This document shows positions 1-6,568 of a stretch of DNA of 64,000 bases, piece by piece. The position numbers and the translations under genes were made by a program. The stretch comes from Longimicrobium sp. (GTDB lineage Bacteria > Gemmatimonadota > Gemmatimonadetes > Longimicrobiales > Longimicrobiaceae). Under the pieces are notes generated by a model, which searched no databases, was not told where the DNA came from, and saw only the letters and a list, made by a program, of their open reading frames with translations. The DNA lies in assembly GCF_036388275.1 (NCBI RefSeq), contig NZ_DASVSF010000086.1:1-64000 (forward strand). The letters are read 5' to 3'. How positions within the stretch are numbered: the stretch's first letter is position 1; each line of letters opens with the position of its first letter.

Positions 1-299
1 GGTGACAGCAGGGGTTTGGCCCTCATCTGCGTCCACTCGGGAGACGGAGCAGCGCGCATTCCGGTGCGTAGACGCCACACACTCCTACGTCGACGACGGG
101 TTTGACGCGGCCTCAAACCTACGCTCCCACGGCATTTTTGCGGACTGCGCCTTGTATTTCGGCCCTGACACCCCTATCAGAGATGTGGGTAATGGGTAGC
201 TCGTAGGTGGACGGCTAGAAACGCGCGAAAGCGCGGTCCTCGGACAGGTGCTCCATGGGGGCCGCCGCCGTGTTTGGCGCCATCGGGTGGGGGGGCCGG
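1..299. other. No supported gene
   Basis: The left edge holds no reading frame with protein-like composition on either strand. A 65-codon frame at 2-199 on the plus strand has no recognisable motif or ribosome binding site. The stretch is downstream of the hydrolase gene that ends at 300 on the minus strand, so it is probably an intergenic 3' region. No tRNA or strong hairpin was found. Confidence 0.5.
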
Positions 300-2156
300 T
301 CAGCGGCGGCGGACCCCCGTGAAATGGCGCTCCGTCGTCAGAACCTTGAGCGTGCCCCGGAGCGTGTCGCCGGCTGCCTGGGCCCGGATCTCGAACGGCA
401 CGATCCGCCGCCCCGAAAGGAGCACCTCGCGGCCGACGATGCGTCCCGAGGCCCGGAGCTCACCGCGTCCATGGACCTCGGCGGCGAGCTCTCGCCCGTG
501 CTGGGTGATGACCAGGTAGCCGTTCTGCGACGGGCCGCTGGAGGTTTGCCAGTACAGGTCCCACGTTCCCCGGACGTTTTCCGGCGTCGTGTCCCGTACC
601 GGGGCCTCCGGACTCGACGGCAGGATGAACCGTGGCCGGCGTCCGCTGGCCGCGCAGGAGGCGTCGATCGCCCGTGCATCCGCAGCCTCGATGAAGGCGG
701 TTGCCACGTGCCTCGCGCACTCCGGCATGCTGGGGACGTGGCCCACGGCGGCGAACACCACCTGGCGCCCGTTGGGAACGTGGTCCAGAAGCGTCTCGCC
801 CCAATGAGGCGGGGTGACGGGGTCGATGTCTCCCGTGAGGATGAGCATGGGCGCGGATGTCTGCAGCAGGGGGGCGGGCGGGGCGACGGCTCCCGGGAGC
901 CATTCGGAGCAGGCCGCCGACAGGTTCCCCACCAGCGTGTCTCCAAGGAAGCCGCCCCCCGGGTTCCCCGTGCCGGCCGCGATGCGGGGTACGTCCTCGG
1001 TGCAGACCACGGAAAGGTACATCCCCAGGGCAAGGCTCTGCGACGCCCCGTATGCGGTGAGCAGGCCAGGGGCGACCCACGGAACCACGTCGCCCCCGGC
1101 GGCGGAGTGCACCGCCATCGGCAGGGAAGCGGCTCCCTCGGCGCTGTACAGTGAAAAGAGGAGCGCTCCCGCCAGGATCCCCGGTGTAACCGTGATGCTG
1201 TCGCCGTCGCTGGTTCCCCCCAGCGGAAGGCGAACGGGCCGGCTGCGGGCGCGGGCGAATGCGGCGCTCAGGTCGTCGCGCAGCGCCGGGTATGCCGCGG
1301 TGCAGAAGGCGTCTTCGTCGCAGGCTCCAAGCGTCAGCTCCAGGGCGCGCTGGGCATCTCCCGCCACGTGCAGGGGGAAGCGGGAGTCCGGCGTATGCAG
1401 CCCCCGGAGTGTGACCGTTCGCACGCGTTCCGGGTAGCGCCGGGTGTATTCCAGGGCCACCCGGGTCCCATAGGAAACACCGAACAGGTTCAGGCGATCG
1501 TACGCGAGCGCCCCCCGTACCGCCTCGGCATCCATCACGGCATCGGCGGTGGCGTAGCGTGCGGGGTCGATTCCCCGTTCCAGGAGCCCCTCGCGGCAGG
1601 CGCGGAGCGCCGCGCGCGGAAAGTCGCCCGTGAGCCACGCTCGCAGTGCCTCCTCCGTGCGGTCCAGGTTGCATCGCAGGGGGTGAGACCGTCCCGTGCC
1701 CCGCTGGTCGATGAGTACGAGGTCCCGGGTCGTGCGGACCTGGCCGAGTTCGTTCAGCGTGCCCGCAAGGCCATCGGAGGCGGCCTGGCCCGGCCCGCCC
1801 GTGAAGTAGAAGACCGGGTCCGGCTCCGGCGACGGTGCCTGCGACCGGATGACCACGACGTGCAGCGAGATCGTCGCGGCCCCGGGCAGTGCACGGTCTT
1901 GCGGTACGCCCACGGTGAAGCAGCGGAGCGCCGCTGCGGGAACACCTTCCGGGATCGGGAGCGAACAGGTGATCCCGGTCGCGGTGCCGGGCGTGGGTGC
2001 CGGCGCGCCGGCGCCGGCCCGCGGCTCCCCGGATTCCGTGGCCGCCACGCACGACGAGAGAAGGAGGCCGGGAAGCATCCGGACGAAGGGGAACCGGGCC
2101 GGCCAGCGCAGGCGAGCCTCGGCCGGACCGCGGGTACCACGCGACGAGGTGCTCAT
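300..2156 (-). CDS. Secreted alpha/beta hydrolase, S33/TAP-like, lipoprotein
   Basis: Predicted exported hydrolase of 618 residues. The basic N-terminus runs into LLLSSC, a lipobox with Cys at about residue 36, so the enzyme is probably lipid-anchored. The alpha/beta hydrolase fold shows a GGPG oxyanion motif (about 120), DQRGTGRS (about 150), the nucleophile elbow GVSYG (Ser about 228), and late in the fold GDIDPVTPP (acid) and GHVPSM (His). This is the pattern of prolyl-aminopeptidase-like S33 enzymes with a TAP-like C-terminal portion. About 100 residues after the catalytic His look like a small beta domain not needed for the hydrolase fold. The ATG overlaps the TGA of the TetR gene by 4 bp, which supports this start and translational coupling. 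Substrate unknown; peptidase or esterase activity is inferred. Confidence 0.88.
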   Translation of the reverse strand: MSTSSRGTRGPAEARLRWPARFPFVRMLPGLLLSSCVAATESGEPRAGAGAPAPTPGTATGITCSLPIPEGVPAAALRCFTVGVPQDRALPGAATISLHVVVIRSQAPSPEPDPVFYFTGGPGQAASDGLAGTLNELGQVRTTRDLVLIDQRGTGRSHPLRCNLDRTEEALRAWLTGDFPRAALRACREGLLERGIDPARYATADAVMDAEAVRGALAYDRLNLFGVSYGTRVALEYTRRYPERVRTVTLRGLHTPDSRFPLHVAGDAQRALELTLGACDEDAFCTAAYPALRDDLSAAFARARSRPVRLPLGGTSDGDSITVTPGILAGALLFSLYSAEGAASLPMAVHSAAGGDVVPWVAPGLLTAYGASQSLALGMYLSVVCTEDVPRIAAGTGNPGGGFLGDTLVGNLSAACSEWLPGAVAPPAPLLQTSAPMLILTGDIDPVTPPHWGETLLDHVPNGRQVVFAAVGHVPSMPECARHVATAFIEAADARAIDASCAASGRRPRFILPSSPEAPVRDTTPENVRGTWDLYWQTSSGPSQNGYLVITQHGRELAAEVHGRGELRASGRIVGREVLLSGRRIVPFEIRAQAAGDTLRGTLKVLTTERHFTGVRRR

Positions 2157-2779
2157 TCCGGCAACCCGAGGTAAGTGATGACGGACCGGCTCAGTTCCCG
2201 GGCGAGCGTTGCGTCGTCGATCCGCCGAGGGACGGTCCAGGTGTCGGAGAAAAGGATGGTTTCCCGAAGCGTGGAGCCGATGAGAACGAGCGCGAACTCC
2301 ACGGCGACTTCGGGGTCCGGATGCCGGACGCCGCCGGGATGGGCCCGCAATGCTTCCGCGAACCGCTCGATCGTGGTGGCGTTCACCCGACGCATGCGTT
2401 CCCGCAGCTCACCATCCTCCCGGGCCTGGGCCACCAGCGCGCGCAAACCGCCGCGGTGCCGCCGGTACACCGTCACCGAGTCCTCCACGGCGGCCCGCAG
2501 GAACTCGCCGGGTGTCGCCTGGCCGGTCGCCAGGGCCGCGGTGCGTGCGTCCAGGACCTGCTCCACGGTTCGGTAGATGCGGTCCTCGAGCGTCTTCAGC
2601 AACGCCGCCTTGTCCGAGAAGCGCGCGTAGAACGCACCGACGGTGTAGCCAGCCCGCGCGGCGATTTCCGCCACCGTCGCGGCCGAGAACTCCTTCTCGG
2701 CAAAGACCTCCTCCGCGGACTGGAGGAGCCGCTCCAATCCCGCGGAACTCCTTGCCTGCCGGGGCGTGCGAACCGTCAT
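2153..2779 (-). CDS. TetR/AcrR family transcriptional regulator
   Basis: Repressor of 208 residues with a typical N-terminal TetR helix-turn-helix: SAATVAEIAARAGYTVGAF followed by YARFSDKAALL at about residues 32-62. The remainder is the variable ligand-binding helical domain. It is the first gene of a two-gene operon with the secreted hydrolase, coupled by an ATGA overlap. A palindrome lies 20 bp upstream of the start (2800-2816), so autorepression and control of the hydrolase are likely. The inducer cannot be read from the sequence. Confidence 0.93.
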   Translation of the reverse strand: MTVRTPRQARSSAGLERLLQSAEEVFAEKEFSAATVAEIAARAGYTVGAFYARFSDKAALLKTLEDRIYRTVEQVLDARTAALATGQATPGEFLRAAVEDSVTVYRRHRGGLRALVAQAREDGELRERMRRVNATTIERFAEALRAHPGGVRHPDPEVAVEFALVLIGSTLRETILFSDTWTVPRRIDDATLARELSRSVITYLGLPE

Positions 2780-2799
2780 GGGACCTCGTTGGAAAAATG

Positions 2800-2816
2800 A
2801 TAGTATGAACTACTAT
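2800..2816. promoter_or_regulatory. Putative TetR operator
   Basis: A perfect inverted repeat, ATAGTA-TGAAC-TACTAT, with 6-bp arms and a 5-bp centre. It lies in an AT-rich patch 20 bp upstream of the TetR start codon in otherwise GC-rich DNA. Position and symmetry fit an autoregulatory TetR operator; binding is inferred. Confidence 0.6.
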
Positions 2817-2913
2817 TTAGCTTAGCCTCCTCCCGGTTGTCAAGGAAGTCGCACCACAATCCCGTTGGCGGAGGGGGGAACCCTCCCGGTCAGCCAGCAC
2901 GTGCCCGACCCCC

Positions 2914-3039
2914 GACCGGCTGCCGATCGCAAGGGTGCAGCGCCTGGCCGAGGCATGTGGCTTCGCCGTGCGCGAGCACTTCGGATCGCGCTGGAGCTAC
3001 ACCGTGAACTTCACGCGTGGGTGGCCACGACGCTCTTGA
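2914..3039 (+). pseudogene. Possible remnant of a protein 3' end
   Basis: About 41 codons read like the C-terminus of a folded protein (RLAEACGFAVREHFGS then RWSYTVNFTRG, stop at 3037). There is no start, RBS or complete domain upstream. The pattern resembles the last helix and strand of a class I methyltransferase, but that is only an impression. Its stop codon lies inside the -35 hexamer of the downstream blaI promoter. Probably a degraded gene left by a rearrangement; a chance open frame is possible. Confidence 0.3.
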
Positions 3040-3090
3040 CTACTCGTGTAGGCACGATTATCATCGTCTCATGACGACACGTGTAGGCAC
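3036..3090 (+). promoter_or_regulatory. blaI promoter with candidate BlaI operators
   Basis: A near-consensus sigma-70 promoter, TTGACT (3036-3041), 17-bp spacer, TATCAT (3059-3064). The 11-bp sequence CGTGTAGGCAC occurs twice as a direct repeat (3045-3055 and 3080-3090). Each copy overlaps a small dyad, TAC-TCGT-GTA at 3041-3050 and ACACGTGT at 3077-3084. One site is in the spacer and one lies between -10 and the start codon, the expected layout for BlaI autorepression. Confidence 0.65.
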
Positions 3091-3092
3091 CC

Positions 3093-3485
3093 ATGGCTCG
3101 TGAATCGACGATCGGCGAGCAGGAGCTGGCCCTGGTCCGGCACATCGCCGACCGGGGCGGCGCCAGCGTCGCCGAGGCCGTCGACGAGTTCGGCACCAGC
3201 CGCGCCCTCGCCCGCTCCACCGTGCTCACGATGATGGAGCGCCTGCGGAGCAAGGGGTACCTGTCCCGCCAGATGGCGGACGGCGTTTACCGCTACCGCG
3301 CCTGCGCCTCGTCGGCGGACCTGCTCAAGGACGCGGTGCAGCGCTTCGTGGAGCGGAGCCTGGACGGGTCCGTCTCGCCCTTCCTGGCGTACCTGTCCGA
3401 CGCGCCCGAGCTGTCCGAACAGGAGCGGCAGGCGCTGGAGCAGATCGTCGCCCGCCTGGACGCCGCCCAACGAAAGGACCGCTGA
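3093..3485 (+). CDS. BlaI/MecI/CopY family repressor (pair 1)
   Basis: Repressor of 130 residues. The N-terminal winged helix is recognisable (GEQELALVRHIADRGG, SVAEAVDEF, STVLTMMERLRSKGYL, then a wing with YRYRA). The C-terminal half (LLKDAVQRFVERSLDGSVSPFLAYL and ELSEQERQALEQIV) is the dimerisation and cleavage region typical of BlaI/MecI. In known systems the partner M56 protease triggers BlaI cleavage and derepression. The stop overlaps the start of the M56 gene by one base (TGATG). No beta-lactamase gene is nearby, so the trigger is probably not a beta-lactam. Confidence 0.93.
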   Translation: MARESTIGEQELALVRHIADRGGASVAEAVDEFGTSRALARSTVLTMMERLRSKGYLSRQMADGVYRYRACASSADLLKDAVQRFVERSLDGSVSPFLAYLSDAPELSEQERQALEQIVARLDAAQRKDR

Positions 3486-5308
3486 TGCTCGCCCATCTCG
3501 CCCGTGCGTCCATCGAAGGGGCGGTGCTGGCCGCCGTCGTCTGGCTGGCCTGCCGGGGGCTGCCGCGGCTGCCGGCCAGCGTCCGGGCGCTCCTGTGGTG
3601 GAGCGTGGCCGCGAAGTTCATCGTGGCGCTCGCCTCGCCTTCCGCGATCGTGCTCCCCGTGCTGCCCCGTGCCGCGGCCCATGCGCCCGCCCGCGAGGCG
3701 GCGGCCACGCCCGCTCCGCCGCTGCCCAAGGCGCAGGCGGGCGCCGCCGCCCGCCCTGCTCCCCTGCCCGCGCGCGGTTCCGGCGCTCCGGAGATTCCCT
3801 GGACTGCGGTGGTGGTCTGCGCGTGGGCGCTGGGCCTGGGCCTCTCGCTGCTGCGGACGCTGCGCGGCTGGCGCCGCACGCGTGCGGTGGTCGCGCGGTC
3901 GCGCCCCGGCGGCCCCGCGCTGCAGGCGGTTCTCGGCGAGCTCGCCGGCCGGCTCGCCCTGCGCAGAACGGTGGAGGTACGGGTCTCCACGGAAGTCGAA
4001 ACGCCGCTGGTCGTCGACGGGCGCCGGCCGGTGATCCTGGTGCCGGGCGAGAGGTTCGCCGCGCTGCACCCCGCCGAGCAGCGCATGGCGCTCTGCCACG
4101 AGCTCGCGCACCTGAAGCGCGGCGACGTGTGGCTCGGGTGCGTTCCCGCGGCCGCCGAGCGATGCTTCTTCTTCCACCCCCTCGCCCGCCTCGCCGCCCG
4201 TGAATACGCGTTCTGGCGCGAAGCCGCCTGCGACGAGGCCGTCCTCGCCACGCTGGGCGCGTCCCCGCAGAGCTACGGCCGCATGCTGCTCGCCCTGGGG
4301 GTGTCACGGCAGACCGCCACCTTCTCCGCGGCAGGAGCCGCGTGGTCGTTCGGAAACCTGAAACGGAGACTCACCATGCTCGACCGCACCTCCCCGCTCT
4401 CGCTGCGCGGCCGCCTGCTCGCCGCTGGCGCGGTGGCTCTCGCCCTGCTCGCGATCGCCCCCATCCGGGCCGTGGCGCGCTCCGCCACGGCCGCCCCTCC
4501 CGCCGTGGCGCAGACGGCCCGGGCGACGCCTGCACCGGCCGTGGTCGCGCGTACGGCGCCGCGGGGCGGCGGCGACGCATCCGCCACCCCCGCCGCCCGG
4601 CCTTCGGCCGGTCCGGGTGCGGAGCACGCCGCGCCGGCAGCCGCGGAGGCAGCGGAGCCACGTGTGCAGGAACTGCACTTCGTCCTGTTCCGCGAAGACG
4701 GGAACGCCACGATGTCCGGGCGGTCGGCAGACGCGGAGCGCGCGCGGCGCCACCGGCGGGGGGGTGAGCCAATGCTGTGGTTCCGGTATGGCGGCCAGGA
4801 GTACGTCGTCCGTGATCGCGGGGTGCTGGCGCAGGTGGAAGAAGCGTGGGAGCCGGTGGGCCGCGTGGGCGAGGAGCAGGGCCGCATCGGCGCGCAGCAG
4901 GGTGCCATCGGCGAGGAACAGGCCCGCATCGGCGCGCGGCAGGCCGAAGTCGGCGCCCAGCAGGCCACGATCGGGGCCCAGCAGGGCGTCATCGGGGCAC
5001 GCCTGGGGGTCCTGGCCAGCCGGGAGGCCGCGGGGGTTTCGGCGTCGGAGCGCCGCGAAATCGAGCGGGAACGTACCGAGCTCGGAGCGGAGATGCGCCG
5101 GCTGGGCGAAGAGATGGCGGTGCTTGGCCGGAGGATGAGGGACGTCAGTGCACCGATGAGCGACCGCGGCGACGAGATGGCGGCGCTCGGGCGCGAGATG
5201 GGAGTACTCGGCGACCGCATGCGAGCCGCCGTGGCGCGCGCCAACGCCGAGACGGTGGCGCTGGTCCGGCGGGCCATCGAGAGCGGCGCGGCGGCCGCCG
5301 TCCGCTAG
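3485..5308 (+). CDS. M56 (BlaR1-like) membrane metallopeptidase with heptad-repeat C-terminus
   Basis: Protein of 607 residues. N-terminal membrane helices at about 12-26, 36-60 and 98-118 flank the cytoplasmic M56 domain, with HELAH (His205, Glu206, His209) and the third ligand Glu246 in EAACDEA. A further membrane segment is at about 310-330. The periplasmic tail has no penicillin-binding (SxxK) domain. Instead an Ala/Pro-rich linker leads to an almost perfect 7-residue repeat, IGxxQxx, at about 459-510, then a charged heptad region (LGEEM, LGRRM, LGREM). This should form a coiled coil. By analogy with BlaR1, the protein senses an envelope signal and leads to cleavage of its partner BlaI. 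Confidence 0.9.
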   Translation: MLAHLARASIEGAVLAAVVWLACRGLPRLPASVRALLWWSVAAKFIVALASPSAIVLPVLPRAAAHAPAREAAATPAPPLPKAQAGAAARPAPLPARGSGAPEIPWTAVVVCAWALGLGLSLLRTLRGWRRTRAVVARSRPGGPALQAVLGELAGRLALRRTVEVRVSTEVETPLVVDGRRPVILVPGERFAALHPAEQRMALCHELAHLKRGDVWLGCVPAAAERCFFFHPLARLAAREYAFWREAACDEAVLATLGASPQSYGRMLLALGVSRQTATFSAAGAAWSFGNLKRRLTMLDRTSPLSLRGRLLAAGAVALALLAIAPIRAVARSATAAPPAVAQTARATPAPAVVARTAPRGGGDASATPAARPSAGPGAEHAAPAAAEAAEPRVQELHFVLFREDGNATMSGRSADAERARRHRRGGEPMLWFRYGGQEYVVRDRGVLAQVEEAWEPVGRVGEEQGRIGAQQGAIGEEQARIGARQAEVGAQQATIGAQQGVIGARLGVLASREAAGVSASERREIERERTELGAEMRRLGEEMAVLGRRMRDVSAPMSDRGDEMAALGREMGVLGDRMRAAVARANAETVALVRRAIESGAAAAVR

Positions 5309-5311
5309 GCG

Positions 5312-5349
5312 CGCGGAACGCCCCGGTGTTTCAGCCGGGGCGTTCCGCG
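5312..5349 (+). terminator. Strong hairpin after M56 gene 1
   Basis: Perfect 14-15 bp inverted repeat, left arm GCGGAACGCCCCGG, 8-base loop TGTTTCAG, starting 4 bases after the stop codon. No T-run follows, so it may be a weak intrinsic terminator or an mRNA-stabilising end. Confidence 0.7.
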
Positions 5350-5465
5350 TCTCGCGCATCTGCTGTCACGGAGCGGGGCAGTGGCGCCCCCTTTCCGCGG
5401 ACGAAACTTCGCTACTGCTCCGGCTGTACACTGTCCGTCCTTCCCACCCCCAACCAGAGGCGCCT

Positions 5466-6056
5466 ATGAAGCCCGCATCGCGGATGGCGGCGGTGACGCT
5501 CGTGGTCCTCCTGCTGGCGGCTGGCGGCTCCGCCGCGGCCCAGCAGAGCCGGCCGTCGGTCGCGGGACTCGCCCTGGGCACCCACGCGGTGGGACTGAGC
5601 AGCGACCAGGGAGCAGCCGCGCCCCGGCACGGGGGAGGTGCGGGGGTGTTCCTGGGGATGGGGGTGACTCGGCAGGTCATGGTGCTCCTGAACGTAGACC
5701 TCGCCGCCGGCGCCTTCCACGACGACCGGAGCGCCGGCCTCCTGGGCCACGCCGACATCGCCGCGCGGGTGGCGCCGTTCAGGGCCGGCGTGGCGTTCCC
5801 CTACGTGCAGGGCGCGTTTTCCAGCGGGCTCAGGGAAACCATGGCCGACCGGCAGCTCCAGGGTACCGGCTGGACGGTGGGGGGAGGGGTGGAAGTGGTG
5901 TTGAGCTCCACGGCGAGCCTGGATCTTGGAATCCTGCGCACCCGCGTGCGGTACGACGAGCTGACCGGCTCCGGGCCGGGAGACCCGGTCCGCGTGCGCG
6001 AAACCACGACGCGGCTGCAGCTGGGGACGGTGTGGCGCCCGCCCCATCGGCCCTGA
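5466..6056 (+). CDS. Small predicted outer-membrane beta-barrel protein
   Basis: 196 residues with a clear Sec signal peptide ending in AAAQ. The mature part alternates hydrophobic and polar residues in short strands separated by Gly-rich turns (VFLGMGVTRQVMVLLNVDLAAG, WTVGGGVEVVLSS), as in 8-strand OmpA/OmpX-like barrels. No enzymatic motif. It lies between two BlaI-M56 operons and is separated from the first by a hairpin, so it probably has its own promoter. Family assignment rests on the strand pattern only. Confidence 0.72.
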   Translation: MKPASRMAAVTLVVLLLAAGGSAAAQQSRPSVAGLALGTHAVGLSSDQGAAAPRHGGGAGVFLGMGVTRQVMVLLNVDLAAGAFHDDRSAGLLGHADIAARVAPFRAGVAFPYVQGAFSSGLRETMADRQLQGTGWTVGGGVEVVLSSTASLDLGILRTRVRYDELTGSGPGDPVRVRETTTRLQLGTVWRPPHRP

Positions 6057-6099
6057 CCCCTCGAGTCTCTCTCTCGCAGAACTCCACGGGCCAGGAGCC

Positions 6100-6152
6100 T
6101 TGACACGGGGAGCGAAGTGCTGAATATTCCGCATAGGCTGAAAATTCAGCAC
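6100..6152 (+). promoter_or_regulatory. blaI-2 promoter and operator
   Basis: TTGACA (6100-6105), 17-bp spacer, then a -10-like AATATT (6123-6128). The -10 lies inside a 9-bp inverted repeat, GTGCTGAAT (6117-6125) and ATTCAGCAC (6144-6152). Each half is also an imperfect dyad of the type TGCTGAA-N-TTCnGCA. Closely related sequences recur before the DUF5916 gene at 8671-8751, which suggests one repressor for both. Confidence 0.7.
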
Positions 6153-6178
6153 ACTCTCTCTCCCGTGGTGGACCCGCC

Positions 6179-6568
6179 ATGCAAGCCAGCACCCCGGTCC
6201 CGCTCAGCCGGCGCGAACGCCAGATCATGGACATCGTGTATCGCCGCGGCAGGGTGACCACCGCCGAGGTGCTGGAAGAGCTCGACGATCCCCCCACCTA
6301 CAACGCGGTGCGGTCCGCCCTTCGGCTGCTGGAAGAAAAGGGCCACCTCAAGCACGAAGAGGAGGCGCGCCGGTACGTGTACCTGGCGACCACGCCCCGC
6401 ACGCGGGCCCGCAGCCATGCCCTGCAGCACCTGGTGAAGACCTTCTTCGGCGGAAGCGCCGAGCAGGTGGTGAACGCCCTCCTGGCCGAGACGGAGCTTT
6501 CGCCCGCGGAGCTGGAGCGCATGGCGCGCCGCATCGAAGAGGCCAAGCGCGCCGAGGAGGAACAGTGA
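6179..6568 (+). CDS. BlaI/MecI/CopY family repressor (pair 2)
   Basis: 129 residues. The start follows the conserved layout LSRRERQIMDIVYRRGRVTTAEVLEEL, then a winged helix (YNAVRSALRLLEEKGHLKH, wing RRYVYLA). The C-terminal helices (SHALQHLVKTFFGGS and LAETELSPAELERMARRIEEAK) match the dimerisation region of this family. GTGA overlap with the downstream M56 gene gives strict coupling. The promoter palindrome just upstream is the likely autoregulatory site. Confidence 0.94.
   Translation: MQASTPVPLSRRERQIMDIVYRRGRVTTAEVLEELDDPPTYNAVRSALRLLEEKGHLKHEEEARRYVYLATTPRTRARSHALQHLVKTFFGGSAEQVVNALLAETELSPAELERMARRIEEAKRAEEEQ

Noticed and set aside
2..199. 65-codon plus-strand frame at the left edge
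   Set aside because: No RBS, no motif and an unlikely residue mixture; GC-rich DNA gives such frames by chance.
4846..5469. Second reading of the heptad-repeat region in another frame
   Set aside because: The repeat in that frame is only a shadow of the 21-bp DNA period of the M56 gene.
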